Below are positions 16,444 to 25,175 of a stretch of 57,142 nt of DNA, piece after piece. The translations under genes and the position numbers were made by a program. How positions within the stretch are numbered: position 1 is the first letter of the stretch; each line of letters starts with the position of its first letter. The DNA lies in assembly GCA_902489795.1 (NCBI GenBank), contig CABUBU010000009.1, forward strand, positions 1-57,142, written 5' to 3'. The notes beneath the pieces are model-generated. The model made no database searches and was not told the origin of the DNA. It worked only from the letters and a program-made list of their open reading frames with translations. The DNA comes from an uncultured Azospirillum sp. (lineage in GTDB: Bacteria; Pseudomonadota; Alphaproteobacteria; RF32; CAG-239).

Positions 16444-16773
16444 TTAAAGCTTTTTCCAGGTGCGGCGTTTGTTTTTTTCCTCTTTTTCGCGAAAAGCCCG
16501 TTCCAGATCTATTCCGTGCATGTTGGCAAGCGAGCAGATGTAGATGAACACGTCGGCCAGTTCTTCGGCGACGTTCCCGGCAACGGAGTCCGAAGCAACA
16601 CTGCCGGATTTTGAATTTTTGCGCACGGCGGAAATGACTTCCCCGCATTCTTCCGCCAGCAGGCAGCATTCGTAGAATTTGTCGGTTGTGTTGAACCCCT
16701 TTTCTCTTTTCATTTGCAAAACATATTGCTGAAAATCTTTTAACGTGGGATTGTTTTTTAAGTCCAATGACAT
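16444..16773 (-). CDS. MazG-like nucleotide pyrophosphohydrolase
   Basis: Protein of 109 aa from the ATG at 16773 (AAGGA upstream); an upstream extension to 16902 is open but not family-like. All-alpha NTP pyrophosphohydrolases of the MazG/RS21-C6 group hydrolyse (d)NTPs to monophosphates using EExxE...ExxD magnesium ligands. Here they appear as LAEECGEVISAVRK and NVAEELADVFIYICSLA. The length fits single-domain members. The charged C-terminus EKEEKNKRRTWKKL is usual. It is likely house-cleaning of abnormal nucleotides. A tRNA-Glu lies upstream on the same strand, with a terminator between them. Confidence 0.85.
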   Translation of the reverse strand: MSLDLKNNPTLKDFQQYVLQMKREKGFNTTDKFYECCLLAEECGEVISAVRKNSKSGSVASDSVAGNVAEELADVFIYICSLANMHGIDLERAFREKEEKNKRRTWKKL

Positions 16774-16906
16774 GTTTTTGATCCTTGTTTGAATATTTTC
16801 TACCGAAACAAGAGTAGCAGACGACAGGAGGTAATACAAGTTTTTTGTCCGGTGATAATTCCGCAACTGTTTGCCGAGTTTTGCGCGGCAGTTTGGTGGC
16901 AAGGGG

Positions 16907-16934
16907 TAAAAAAAAGCCCGGATTGAACCGGGTT
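16907..16934 (-). terminator. Terminator of tRNA-Glu
   Basis: On the minus strand the stem CCCGG-TTCAAT-CCGGG (16932-16917) is followed by CTTTTTTT, 9 bases after the tRNA 3' end. Confidence 0.8.
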
Positions 16935-16940
16935 TTGAAA

Positions 16941-17015
16941 TGGCGACCCCAACGAGACTCGAACTCGTGTTACCACCGTGAAAGGGTGATGTCCTAACCG
17001 CTAGACGATGGGGTC
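16941..17015 (-). tRNA. tRNA-Glu (anticodon UUC)
   Basis: A 75-base cloverleaf with encoded CCA. The acceptor GACCCCA pairs with TGGGGTC, the T arm ACGAG-TTCGAGT-CTCGT is present, and the anticodon loop CTTTCAC gives anticodon TTC (16982-16980). The discriminator base is G. It is close to other alphaproteobacterial tRNA-Glu genes. A clear terminator follows. tRNA ends are common integration sites, but no duplicated 3' end was seen nearby. Confidence 0.96.
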
Positions 17016-17251
17016 ATCGAAGCTAGGTGCATATATACAGATAAAAAAAATAAAGGTCAAGCATTATTTTTACAAAAAACGAATTTTTTTTCAGAGCCGA
17101 AAGGCTTCCGGTATCCAAAACGGCTAAAGCGGCAGAACGCAAGGGACGGGGATTGTATCGGAACGCTGCCATAGGAAAACGGCCGCCTTCAAAAGGCAGC
17201 CGGGAATAGTGGCTGAACTGAAAGGAGGAGAACAGAGGATTATTATAGCGC

Positions 17252-17276
17252 GAAAACGGCCGTTTTCAAAAACGGC
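17252..17276 (-). terminator. Nested hairpin after the 17299 gene
   Basis: GCCGTTTT and AAAACGGC (17259-17266 with 17269-17276) pair, overlapping the palindrome AAAACGGCCGTTTT (17253-17266). It lies 22 bases past the stop of the gene to its right. The T content is modest. The remaining bases from 17016 to 17298 hold nothing else recognisable. Confidence 0.45.
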
Positions 17277-17298
17277 AGGGCAGGAAGCGGATCAGATG

Positions 17299-18270
17299 TC
17301 AGTCGTAACCGCGGTAAGGCTTTTGCGGCAGCCGGACGTCGCGGTTTTTGACACCGCCGTCAAGCGCGGATAAAACGGCCGTCGTTTCCGGGTAAAAGCT
17401 TTCTCCCTCATATTTTTCCAAAGCATGCGCGGCCGATTGAAGTTTGAACTTGTCATTTCCGGCCACGGTTTTGTAGACTTTGTTGATTGCGTATTTACGG
17501 CAGATTTCTTTCCCTTTGGTATCAAAAGTGCCGGTCAGTTCCCGTATCTGTTGTTGAACGATCAGACGGTGGCGGCGGTAATGTTCTTCGGGAACGATGT
17601 TTTTGATTTCGTGTTCGCGAACCAGACGCTCATAGAGCAGATTGACGTAAGTGTTGCGAAACGAAAGCTTTTTCAGCAGATCGTCGCTTTTGAAAGCGAA
17701 AGTCCAGCGGTTAAGCATGTTTATGTCGCGTTCTCTTTTTTGTCGCTGGATTTGTTCCGCTTCCGCCGCGGCTGCCGCAAATATGCCGCGGATTTGCGGA
17801 TTCGGATATTCCTCGGTCAGGGTTTCCCTCAGCCGGCGGATTTCGTCGTCGGTGAACGAATGATGCCATGCCTGCCGGGTAAAAAAACGCTGCGTGCGGT
17901 CGGCAAAACCGGGGCAGAGAGGTTGCCGGGCGCCGGTTTCCCGGCCGATTGCCGCGGCCAGGGCGGCCAGTCCGCCGGCATCTCCGCGGAAAACCTGCTG
18001 CCGCACTTCGTCAAACAATTCCGGCTGTTCGTTTTCAACCGACGGTGCCCGCCGCGCCAGCGCCGCTTCCGCTGCCTGATAGGTTATATCTTGGGAGCGG
18101 GGCGCCAGCCGGGCGAAAGTCCGGCAGAAAAGATCGAAATGTTTGGCCGACATGGCGGGGGCGGAAAGAACATATTCCTGCAAAACCAAATCGGCGGCGC
18201 TCGTTAAGAGCACCGCCTCGTCTTCTAAGGACAGCATGTCGCAGATGGCTTTGTCGAAGCGCCCGTTCAT
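17299..18270 (-). CDS. Unrecognised 323-aa cytoplasmic protein
   Basis: No signal peptide or membrane segment. The sequence is mainly helical and rich in Arg, Glu and Ala. An N-terminal half resembles a repeat-like helical bundle (LSLEDEAVLLTSAADLVLQE). The C-terminal half is basic (FAFKSDDLLKKLSFRNTYVN, YERLVREHEIKNIVPEEHYR, GKEICRKYAINKVYK). The stop of the SlyB-like gene lies 3 bases before its ATG, so the two form an operon with this gene second. No family was recognised. Confidence 0.72.
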   Translation of the reverse strand: MNGRFDKAICDMLSLEDEAVLLTSAADLVLQEYVLSAPAMSAKHFDLFCRTFARLAPRSQDITYQAAEAALARRAPSVENEQPELFDEVRQQVFRGDAGGLAALAAAIGRETGARQPLCPGFADRTQRFFTRQAWHHSFTDDEIRRLRETLTEEYPNPQIRGIFAAAAAEAEQIQRQKRERDINMLNRWTFAFKSDDLLKKLSFRNTYVNLLYERLVREHEIKNIVPEEHYRRHRLIVQQQIRELTGTFDTKGKEICRKYAINKVYKTVAGNDKFKLQSAAHALEKYEGESFYPETTAVLSALDGGVKNRDVRLPQKPYRGYD

Positions 18271-18273
18271 GAT

Positions 18274-18747
18274 TTAATAGCCGCTGTAGGGAATGATGCG
18301 CGCCCGGTCGGATCCGCTGCCGTAGAGCACCATGCAGCGCTGGCCGACAGCCATCAGCACGTCGCTGCCCTGGGTAACGGTGACCAGTCCGCCGTTGTCG
18401 AGCTGGACGACGTATTCATACCCGCTTTGTTTGGAAAGGCCGCGCTGAGCCAGATTGCCGGCCGCGCCGCCGACCAGGGCGCCGCCGACGGCGCCGAGAA
18501 CGCCCGCGGTGCTGCCTTTGCCAATCTGCGAACCGGCCACGCCGCCGGCGATGCCGCCGATTGTCGTACCGAGCGAATTGTCGCTGTCGGCAACGGTGAT
18601 CGCACGAACGGAAACGATGGTTCCTGCCCGGGCGCGGTTGACCGACCCGACCGCCGCCGAATCATACTGGTTGGCGCCGATCTGGGAAGCGCACCCCGCC
18701 AAAACCGCCATTACCGGCAGTATCAGGGCAATAACAAATTTTTTCAT
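18274..18747 (-). CDS. SlyB/Pcp-like outer-membrane lipoprotein (glycine zipper)
   Basis: Protein of 157 aa. The signal peptide MKKFVIALILPVMAVLAGC ends in a lipobox, with lipidated Cys19. A glycine-zipper segment follows at about 60-105 (GTTIGGIAGGVAGSQIGKGS then GVLGAVGGALVGGAAGN), as in the 17-kDa antigen/SlyB group common in alphaproteobacteria and Rickettsia. The C-terminal ~50 residues form a small beta domain (YEYVVQLDNGGLVTVTQG). The family sits in the outer membrane and supports envelope integrity; the exact role is unclear. It leads the two-gene operon with the 323-aa gene. Confidence 0.85.
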   Translation of the reverse strand: MKKFVIALILPVMAVLAGCASQIGANQYDSAAVGSVNRARAGTIVSVRAITVADSDNSLGTTIGGIAGGVAGSQIGKGSTAGVLGAVGGALVGGAAGNLAQRGLSKQSGYEYVVQLDNGGLVTVTQGSDVLMAVGQRCMVLYGSGSDRARIIPYSGY

Positions 18748-18912
18748 CCTTCTTCCTCCGCATGATAAAGTTGTTCTGTTGTTATCTGCTTTTTATATTA
18801 TCTACAGATTGCTTTTTGTCAATGCCGGACTCTTGCCAAATGAAGTTAACTGTTATATATTAACGGGCAAAATTAACTTAAACGGAAAAACTAATTTAAC
18901 GGGAAAACTAAA

Positions 18913-20301
18913 ATGTCAGAAAGAACCAAGGTTGTAAAATTGCTGTCTTCGGACAAACCTTTGGCCGACGTGCTGGTCAAGGGCTGGGTGAGAACGCGCC
19001 GCGACGCGAAAGATTTTTCTTTTATCGAAGTAAACGACGGTTCCTGCCTGAAAAATATTCAGGTGATTGCCGGCAGCGCTCTTCCCAACTACGAGGACGT
19101 CAAAAAACTGACCACCGGTTCTTCGGTTGCTGTCAGCGGGGCGCTGGTTCCCTCTCAGGGCGGCAACCAGAAATATGAGATCAAGGCCGAAAAAATCGAG
19201 GTTTACGGCTGGGCGGACGACACTTATCCGCTGCAGAAGAAAAAACATACCGACGAATATCTGCGTACCATTGCCCATCTGCGTCCGCGCACCAACAAGT
19301 ACGGTGCCGCATTCCGGATTCGGTCCGAACTCTCGTACGCGATTCACACTTTTTTCCACGAGCGCGGATTCCGCTACGTCCATACGCCGATCATCACCGC
19401 TTCCGACTGCGAAGGCGCCGGCGAAATGTTTCAGGTGACCACGCTTGACCTGAACAACCTGCCGAAAACGCCCGACGGCAAAGTCGACTATTCTCAGGAC
19501 TTTTTCGGCAAAGAGGCGCGGCTGACGGTTTCCGGCCAGTTGAACGGCGAAATGTACGCGACGGCGCTCGGCGACATTTATACTTTCGGCCCCACGTTCC
19601 GGGCAGAAAACTCCAATACCACCCGGCATGCGGCGGAATTTTGGATGATTGAGCCGGAAATGGCTTTTGCTGACCTCACCGACGACATGAATCTGGCGGA
19701 AGACATGGTCAGATACTGTGTGAAACATGTTATGGAACATTGTGCCGAAGACATGGAGTTGTTTGAAAAATTTGTCGCTCCCGGTCTGAAAGATACGCTC
19801 GATACGATCGTCAACAACGATTTTGCCCGCATTACCTACGGCGAAGCGATCGAGATCATGAAAAATTCCGGCGAGCGTTTTGAATACAAACCGGAGTACG
19901 GCATCGATCTGCAAACCGAGCACGAGCGTTTTCTGGCCGAAAAACATTTCAAGCGTCCGGTAATCGTCCGCGATTACCCAAAGGAGATCAAAGCCTTTTA
20001 CATGCGTCTGAACGACGACGGCAGAACGGTTGCGGCAATGGACGTTCTGGTGCCTGGCATCGGCGAGCTGATCGGCGGTTCCCAGCGTGAGGAACGCTAT
20101 GACGTCTTGTTGAAGCGCATTGAAGAAATCGGCATGACGGAAGCCGACTATGAGTGGTATCTCGATTCCCGCCGCTTCGGCACCGTTCCTCATGCCGGAT
20201 TCGGGCTCGGTTTCGAACGTATGATGCTGCTGCTTACCGGCATCGGCAACATCCGTGACGTCATTCCTTTCCCGAGAACGCCGAAATCGGTTAACTTTTA
20301 G
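18913..20301 (+). CDS. asnS: Asparagine-tRNA ligase
   Basis: Class IIb aminoacyl-tRNA synthetase of 462 aa. The N-terminal OB-fold binds the anticodon (VKGWVRTRRDAKDFSFIEVNDGS). The catalytic domain shows motif 2 around FRAENSNTTRHAAEFWMIEPEMAFADL, typical of AsnRS rather than AspRS, and motif 3 GFGLGFERMMLLLTG; it ends RDVIPFPRTPKSVNF. The length is normal. The leader is AT-rich with short TTAACGGGAAAA-like repeats and lacks a clear Shine-Dalgarno. Having AsnRS suggests direct Asn-tRNA charging. The next gene starts 9 bases later, so they are probably co-transcribed. Confidence 0.97.
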   Translation: MSERTKVVKLLSSDKPLADVLVKGWVRTRRDAKDFSFIEVNDGSCLKNIQVIAGSALPNYEDVKKLTTGSSVAVSGALVPSQGGNQKYEIKAEKIEVYGWADDTYPLQKKKHTDEYLRTIAHLRPRTNKYGAAFRIRSELSYAIHTFFHERGFRYVHTPIITASDCEGAGEMFQVTTLDLNNLPKTPDGKVDYSQDFFGKEARLTVSGQLNGEMYATALGDIYTFGPTFRAENSNTTRHAAEFWMIEPEMAFADLTDDMNLAEDMVRYCVKHVMEHCAEDMELFEKFVAPGLKDTLDTIVNNDFARITYGEAIEIMKNSGERFEYKPEYGIDLQTEHERFLAEKHFKRPVIVRDYPKEIKAFYMRLNDDGRTVAAMDVLVPGIGELIGGSQREERYDVLLKRIEEIGMTEADYEWYLDSRRFGTVPHAGFGLGFERMMLLLTGIGNIRDVIPFPRTPKSVNF

Positions 20302-20310
20302 GAGAAGCAG

Positions 20311-20985
20311 GTGAACAGATATTTCCTTATTCCGGCTTTGGCCTTTTTGGCATTCTCTGCCCGGGCGGAGAATGCGGACAGCGAAATCAACGTTGTCATT
20401 TTTGCCCCGAAGCCGCAGGCGGAAAGCGCCGCGGCTCGCTTGCCTTCCTGCAATGATCCCGCAATGTTGAAGGCCGTTGCCGAAAAAGTGAAGGAATATC
20501 AGGACGAAAATCCCGCTTCCAGCGTCATCAGCCGCCGCAAGCAGGCGCTGATTGTCAAAAACCTGAAGGAATTTGAGGAGATTCCGGCGGCGGAATTTGA
20601 CAACGCGTCCAATTACGAAGTGGCCCGCGAACTGGTGATGACCAAAATAAATTACCGGATTGCCGAAGACAATCTGCGTTTGTGCCGGGGCGGCGCCGTC
20701 AGCGGTATTTATCTTTTGATGTACCCGGAAGGAAGCGGCACCCGCGTGCAGATACTGAATTTTGTTCCGGCGCCGGACAGCGGCAACGAGTTTTCAATTT
20801 ATTTTGAACCGCCGGCAAACGGGGAAACGCCGATGGAAGAAAAAGCGTCTGAACCGGCGCGGATACCGGATGCGGACGCCGTTTCCGGACAAAAACCGGA
20901 GAACGGCATTTCCGCGTCGGCGGAAAATGCGGCGGAGCCAAAAGAAATGCCGACCGGCGACGCGTCCGCGGCGGCGGAAAAATGA
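20311..20985 (+). CDS. Unrecognised exported protein, 224 aa
   Basis: The GTG start follows AGGAG, 9 bases after asnS. Residues 1-19 are a signal peptide (MNRYFLIPALAFLAFSARA-E). Residues 20-160 look folded, with two cysteines (SCNDPAM and LCRGGAV) that may form a disulfide. The last ~65 residues are low-complexity, rich in Ala/Glu/Pro (EKASEPARIPDADAVSGQKP) and probably disordered. The protein is periplasmic by prediction. No family was recognised. It may share the asnS transcript. Confidence 0.72.
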   Translation: MNRYFLIPALAFLAFSARAENADSEINVVIFAPKPQAESAAARLPSCNDPAMLKAVAEKVKEYQDENPASSVISRRKQALIVKNLKEFEEIPAAEFDNASNYEVARELVMTKINYRIAEDNLRLCRGGAVSGIYLLMYPEGSGTRVQILNFVPAPDSGNEFSIYFEPPANGETPMEEKASEPARIPDADAVSGQKPENGISASAENAAEPKEMPTGDASAAAEK

Positions 20986-21082
20986 GTTTCCGATTGCGTT
21001 TTTTTCAAATGAGCGGTTGAAAAAATAGAAAAAAAGGATATAATCACACTTCGTGTGAAAAGAAAAGGATGGTGATGTCGGA

Positions 21083-21994
21083 ATGAGTAAAGGTTCTTCG
21101 GTAATGGTGATCAACAAGGCGGCGCAGCTGCCGGCTTTGCCGGACGCGGGCGGCTTGTTGTCCTATTTTGAAAGAATTAAGAGCTTTCCGGTATTAAGCG
21201 AAGAGGAAGAGCAGGCGCTGATCCTCGACTTTAAACAAAATCATAACCTTGAGGCCGCGCACCGGCTGGTGGTTTCGCATTTGCGCCTGGCCGCCAAAAT
21301 CGCCTTGACATACCGTCATTACGGTCTGCCGCTGGCCGATCTGATTTCGGAAGCCAACATCGGGCTGATGCAGGCGGTCAAAAAATTTGATCTGGAAAAG
21401 AAAGTGCGCCTTTCGACTTATGCAATCTGGTGGATCAAGGCGGCGATCAACGACTTTATCCTGCGTTCGTGGTCGCTGGTCAAGATCGGTACCGTAGCGG
21501 CGCAGAAAAAGCTGTTTTACAATCTCGGCCGCATCAAGGCCAAACTCGGCATTTACGAAAACAAGGAGCTGGAACCCTCCGTCGTTAAGCAGATTGCCGG
21601 CGAGCTGGTGGTTGACGAAAAAGACGTGGTGGAAATGAACCGCCGTCTGGGCGGCGATTCTTCGCTGAACGTTACCGTCGGCGACGAAGAAGACGAACGC
21701 GAAAAAATCGACATGCTGGTCGACAAGCGGCAAAATCTGGAAGCTTCCCTGGCCTGCAAACAGGAAGCGGCGCAAAAACACCGGATGCTGCAAAAATGTC
21801 TGAGCCGGCTGCCCGAAAGGGAAGCTTACATCATCCGTCACCGGATGCTGACGGAAACGCCGCAGACGTTGGAGGAAATCGGCGCCAGGTTTGAAGTCAG
21901 CCGCGAGCGGGTTCGCCAGATCGAAAAAAAGGCGTTTGAACATTTGTCCGCTCTGGTTAAGGAAGCTGCCGCGGAAACGGCGGAAACTGTTTAA
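21083..21994 (+). CDS. rpoH: RNA polymerase heat-shock sigma factor RpoH
   Basis: Protein of 303 aa. It directs RNA polymerase to heat-shock promoters. Region 2 is clear (RLAAKIALTYRHYGLPLADLI, then STYAIWWIKAAINDFILRSW). The RpoH-specific box lies within SWSLVKIGTVAAQKKLFYNLGR, which separates it from RpoD. Region 4 (ETPQTLEEIGARFEVSRERV) ends the protein. The ATG at 21083 is preceded by AAAGGATGGTG. RpoH is normally controlled through RNA thermometers and chaperone-dependent turnover; neither can be read here. The 69-aa gene follows after 35 bases. Confidence 0.93.
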   Translation: MSKGSSVMVINKAAQLPALPDAGGLLSYFERIKSFPVLSEEEEQALILDFKQNHNLEAAHRLVVSHLRLAAKIALTYRHYGLPLADLISEANIGLMQAVKKFDLEKKVRLSTYAIWWIKAAINDFILRSWSLVKIGTVAAQKKLFYNLGRIKAKLGIYENKELEPSVVKQIAGELVVDEKDVVEMNRRLGGDSSLNVTVGDEEDEREKIDMLVDKRQNLEASLACKQEAAQKHRMLQKCLSRLPEREAYIIRHRMLTETPQTLEEIGARFEVSRERVRQIEKKAFEHLSALVKEAAAETAETV

Positions 21995-22029
21995 GTTGTT
22001 GAGAAACGGAAGCGGTGAGGCGATAGAAA

Positions 22030-22239
22030 ATGGCGAAGAGAAAAGAGAAATCAGGCGAGTTTGAATTTACCGGCGAGATGTCTGCCGCCACCGTCACCGG
22101 TCTGGAATTCCGGGACAGCTTTTCGCCTTCCGAATCTTTGGACGGAATGCTGGAACGGATGGAGGAGCGGATCAAAAAAGTGCGTAAAATCAAAAAGAAC
22201 AACATCTTTGTCAATCCGTTCAAAAGTTCGGAAAACTGA
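22030..22239 (+). CDS. Small 69-aa protein between rpoH and prmC
   Basis: The ATG follows GTGAGG. The protein is acidic at first, then strongly basic (MLERMEERIKKVRKIKKNNI) and ends NPFKSSEN. It has no membrane or signal segment. prmC begins 6 bases after its stop, so translation is probably coupled and an operon with prmC is likely. The close packing and balanced composition support a real gene; the function is unknown. Confidence 0.65.
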   Translation: MAKRKEKSGEFEFTGEMSAATVTGLEFRDSFSPSESLDGMLERMEERIKKVRKIKKNNIFVNPFKSSEN

Positions 22240-22245
22240 TTTTTC

Positions 22246-23079
22246 ATGGCTGATGAGTTTTTTAATCGGACGGTGGCCGCTCTGGCGGCGGCGGGGATCG
22301 ATTCTCCGCGTCTGGAAGCGCGGATGCTGCTGGCGCACGTTATGGGCGTGGAAAGCAATGTTTATGATCCCGGGCGGAAACTTTCTCCCCGGCAGATGGG
22401 CGAGGCCGGCCGGCTGCTTGAACGCCGCCTGATGCACGAACCTTTGGACAAGGTGATCGGCCGCCGCGATTTTTACAAATATCGTTTTGTCGTTAACCGC
22501 GAAGTGCTCAGTCCGCGTCCGGACAGTGAAACGCTGGTGGAAGCCGCGGCAGAGCTGATTGCCGAACACCGTTTGAGCTCTCTGCTTGAACTCGGGGTCG
22601 GTTCGGGCTGTCTGCTGCTTTCGCTGTTGGCCGACTGTCCGGGAACGACGGGCGTCGGTGCGGACGTTTCGCCGTCGGCATTGGCGGTGGCGGCGGAAAA
22701 CGCCCGCCGGCTGAAGGTGGAAGACCGTTTGCGGCTGGTTGAATTTGACTATTTCAAGGATATTTTCAGCGAACGTTTTGACCTCATTGTCAGCAATCCT
22801 CCCTATATTCCGAGCGCCGACGTCGCTTCTTTGGCGCCGGAGGTGAAAGATTATGACCCGTTGTCCGCTCTGGACGGCGGTGCCGACGGTCTGGATCATT
22901 ACCGGCAGATTGCGTCGGTTGCCGGCGGCTGGCTGAACGACGGCGGATATCTGGTGTTGGAGGCGGGAGCAGGGCAGGCCGACGACATCGCTTCCGTTTT
23001 TGCCGGTTCCGACTGGCAGACGGTTGGTATGCGGGAAGACTTAAACGGGATTAAACGCTGTGTAATATTGAAAAAATAA
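22246..23079 (+). CDS. prmC: Release factor glutamine N5-methyltransferase
   Basis: Protein of 277 aa, normal length. It methylates the Gln of the GGQ motif of RF1 and RF2; an RF2 target is encoded at 42.1 kb. The N-terminal helical domain (LAAAGIDSPRLEARMLLAHV) precedes an AdoMet-binding Rossmann fold with LLELGVGSGCLLLSLL. The diagnostic NPPY catalytic motif appears in VSNPPYIPSADV. In many alphaproteobacteria prmC is followed by a DUF4167 gene, as here. Confidence 0.95.
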   Translation: MADEFFNRTVAALAAAGIDSPRLEARMLLAHVMGVESNVYDPGRKLSPRQMGEAGRLLERRLMHEPLDKVIGRRDFYKYRFVVNREVLSPRPDSETLVEAAAELIAEHRLSSLLELGVGSGCLLLSLLADCPGTTGVGADVSPSALAVAAENARRLKVEDRLRLVEFDYFKDIFSERFDLIVSNPPYIPSADVASLAPEVKDYDPLSALDGGADGLDHYRQIASVAGGWLNDGGYLVLEAGAGQADDIASVFAGSDWQTVGMREDLNGIKRCVILKK

Positions 23080-23245
23080 TTTGCATTTTGCAAAAATATT
23101 TGTATTATGCACCCGTAAACGCTTATTGAATTTTTAGGAAAATCGGCGTTTTTGTTTCCAAACCAACTTGAAAAGAAAATAAATTTGTTCCGGGGTGTTC
23201 CTGTCCGTGCAGGCGCTCTTTAACCTGATGTTTTATGGTATAAAT

Positions 23246-23917
23246 ATGAAAAAAACAAACAACAAATACCGCAGCGGCGGCAATAACAGCAGCAACAGTA
23301 CGATCTACTCCCTCAATTATAAATTTGACAGCAATTCCATTGCCGGCAAAATCAGCGGCACCGCGCTTGACCTGATCAAACGCTATAACGACTTTGCCAA
23401 AGACGCCCAAAGCAACAACGATTACGTCAATGCGGAAATTTTTCGCCAGTATGCCGAACACTACCGCAAGATCGTGACCGAGATCAACGAACGCAAGAAC
23501 CAGCAGCGTCAGGCTTTTGCTGCGGAAAACGGCGACCCTCGCAATGAAGCGGAAAGCCGGCCGGCGGCGGAAGAACGGCAGCCGGAGGCGGAAAATGCGG
23601 GGGGTGAAAACAGCGGTCGCAGGGAAGAGAATGCGGTGGCAGAGAACACCGCTCCGGCGGCGGAGAAAAAACGCGCTTCCGGCACACGGTCAGGCAAAGA
23701 AACGGCGGAAAGCGCCGCTCCGGCCGCGGAGAAAAAAGCTGCCGAAGAAGAGCGGGTTCCGGCAAAAGAAACCAGAAAATCATTTAAAATCATCGAAATC
23801 AGCCATGCCAAAGCGGACGAGGCGGTGACCGTCGTTCCCGCGGCCGCGGAAGCAACGACGGCGGAAGCCGCGCCCAAACGGGTTTACCGCCGTCGTAAAA
23901 CCGCCGCTACGTCCTAA
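23246..23917 (+). CDS. DUF4167 protein
   Basis: Protein of 223 aa from the ATG at 23246; an in-frame GTG 17 codons earlier gives an extension that does not match the family. The N-terminus is basic, Asn/Ser/Gly-rich (KKTNNKYRSGGNNSSNST). The conserved core follows: GTALDLIKRYNDFAKDAQSN then EIFRQYAEHYRKIV, which matches DUF4167, a family found mostly in alphaproteobacteria next to prmC. The rest is an Ala/Glu/Lys/Arg-rich disordered tail ending RRRKTAATS. RNA or nucleic-acid binding is plausible from composition but unproven. Confidence 0.85.
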   Translation: MKKTNNKYRSGGNNSSNSTIYSLNYKFDSNSIAGKISGTALDLIKRYNDFAKDAQSNNDYVNAEIFRQYAEHYRKIVTEINERKNQQRQAFAAENGDPRNEAESRPAAEERQPEAENAGGENSGRREENAVAENTAPAAEKKRASGTRSGKETAESAAPAAEKKAAEEERVPAKETRKSFKIIEISHAKADEAVTVVPAAAEATTAEAAPKRVYRRRKTAATS

Positions 23918-23937
23918 AACCGACAGAGAGGGCATCC

Positions 23938-25113
23938 GTGTATTTCGTCATCGCTTTTTTTACCGTCACCTTTGTCGGAGCGCTGATCAGCGCGCGGACG
24001 CTGTGCGGTTACAACGACATTTCGCCGTGGTGGAAAATCGCGGTATTTCTGCTGTTGTGGACCGTTTGGGCAATGCCGGCGGTTTTGGGCGGTCTCCGTG
24101 CCAAAGGATGGCTGGACGGGCCGGTTTACAATACATTGGCTCTCGGCGGCTATTTTCTTTTCGGCTTTGCCTTTTTGCTGCTGATGCTGCTTTTGTTCCG
24201 TGATTTTATCTGGGCCGTTTCCTACGGACTGGCCAAGTTGTCGGGGCAGGCCTCGGCCGGCTGGAGTCCGATGAATACGGCGGCTCTGACCAAGGCCAAC
24301 CTGATTACTTTGGTGCTGGCTTTGCTGCTGTCGCTTTATGCCCTGTACGAAGGCGTGAAAACCCCGCGCGTGCGCGAAATCGTTATCGAAACGTCCAAAA
24401 CAGACCGGGAAATCAAAATCCTGCAAATCAACGACATGCACATAGACCGCAGTAAACCGGTCAAATGGTTTGCCGGAATGGTGGATCTGGCCAACGCTCA
24501 GGAAGCTGATCTGATCGTGCTGCCGGGTGACATCATTGATGACCGGATGGAGGCGGTGCTGCCGCAGGCCGGTGAACTGAAACGGCTGAAAAGCCGTTAC
24601 GGCGTTTATTTTTCGCCCGGGAACCATGAATTTTACAACGGCCTGGTTGAAATACAGTGGTATTTGCAAAAAGCCGGTTTTGTCTGGCTGTCGGAAAACG
24701 GCCGCAACGTGGAGGGGCTGCCGCTTTATATAGCCGGCATGCCGGACGGGCCGCGGCAGCAGATGCAGACGCAGTATCCGCATCTTTTGCGGGGTGCCGA
24801 TCCCGAAGCCTATAAAATTTTGCTGGCGCACAATCCGGCCAAAGCTCGGGCATATCTTGGGCGGGGGTTTGATCTGCAGCTTTCGGCCCATACCCACGGC
24901 GGGCAAATCTTTCCCTTCCATCTGCCGGTGCGGCTTGCCAACAATTTTCTTTCCGGTTTGTACGAACTGCCGGAAGGCAAGCTCTATATCTCCCGCGGCG
25001 CCGGTTACTGGGGACCGCCGATGCGGCTGCTGGCGCCGTCTGACATGACCTTGATCCGGCTTCTTCCGGTAGCGGATTCCCTGAACAAGGGTTACAACAA
25101 AAATAAGCAATGA
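23938..25113 (+). CDS. Membrane metallophosphoesterase (YkuE/YaeI-like)
   Basis: Protein of 391 aa from a GTG, with GAGAGGG upstream. Four hydrophobic segments cover about the first 145 residues. A calcineurin-like phosphoesterase domain follows, with metal-binding motifs QINDMHIDR (D-x-H), LPGDIIDDR, SPGNHEFY and SAHTHGGQIF all intact. The closest well-known relatives act on lipid-linked or other phosphate esters at the membrane; YaeI is a phosphodiesterase with lipid A-related activity. Which substrate applies here is unknown. It lies 20 bases after the DUF4167 gene and may share its transcript. Confidence 0.88.
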   Translation: MYFVIAFFTVTFVGALISARTLCGYNDISPWWKIAVFLLLWTVWAMPAVLGGLRAKGWLDGPVYNTLALGGYFLFGFAFLLLMLLLFRDFIWAVSYGLAKLSGQASAGWSPMNTAALTKANLITLVLALLLSLYALYEGVKTPRVREIVIETSKTDREIKILQINDMHIDRSKPVKWFAGMVDLANAQEADLIVLPGDIIDDRMEAVLPQAGELKRLKSRYGVYFSPGNHEFYNGLVEIQWYLQKAGFVWLSENGRNVEGLPLYIAGMPDGPRQQMQTQYPHLLRGADPEAYKILLAHNPAKARAYLGRGFDLQLSAHTHGGQIFPFHLPVRLANNFLSGLYELPEGKLYISRGAGYWGPPMRLLAPSDMTLIRLLPVADSLNKGYNKNKQ

Positions 25114-25175
25114 AAAAACTTGTTTTCAGGGGCAAAAATGTTATAAGTAACTCCTAAACCAAATTATTGAATACT

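Noticed and set aside
16941..17300. tRNA-Glu as an integration site
   Set aside because: No integrase and no duplicated tRNA 3' end were found nearby.
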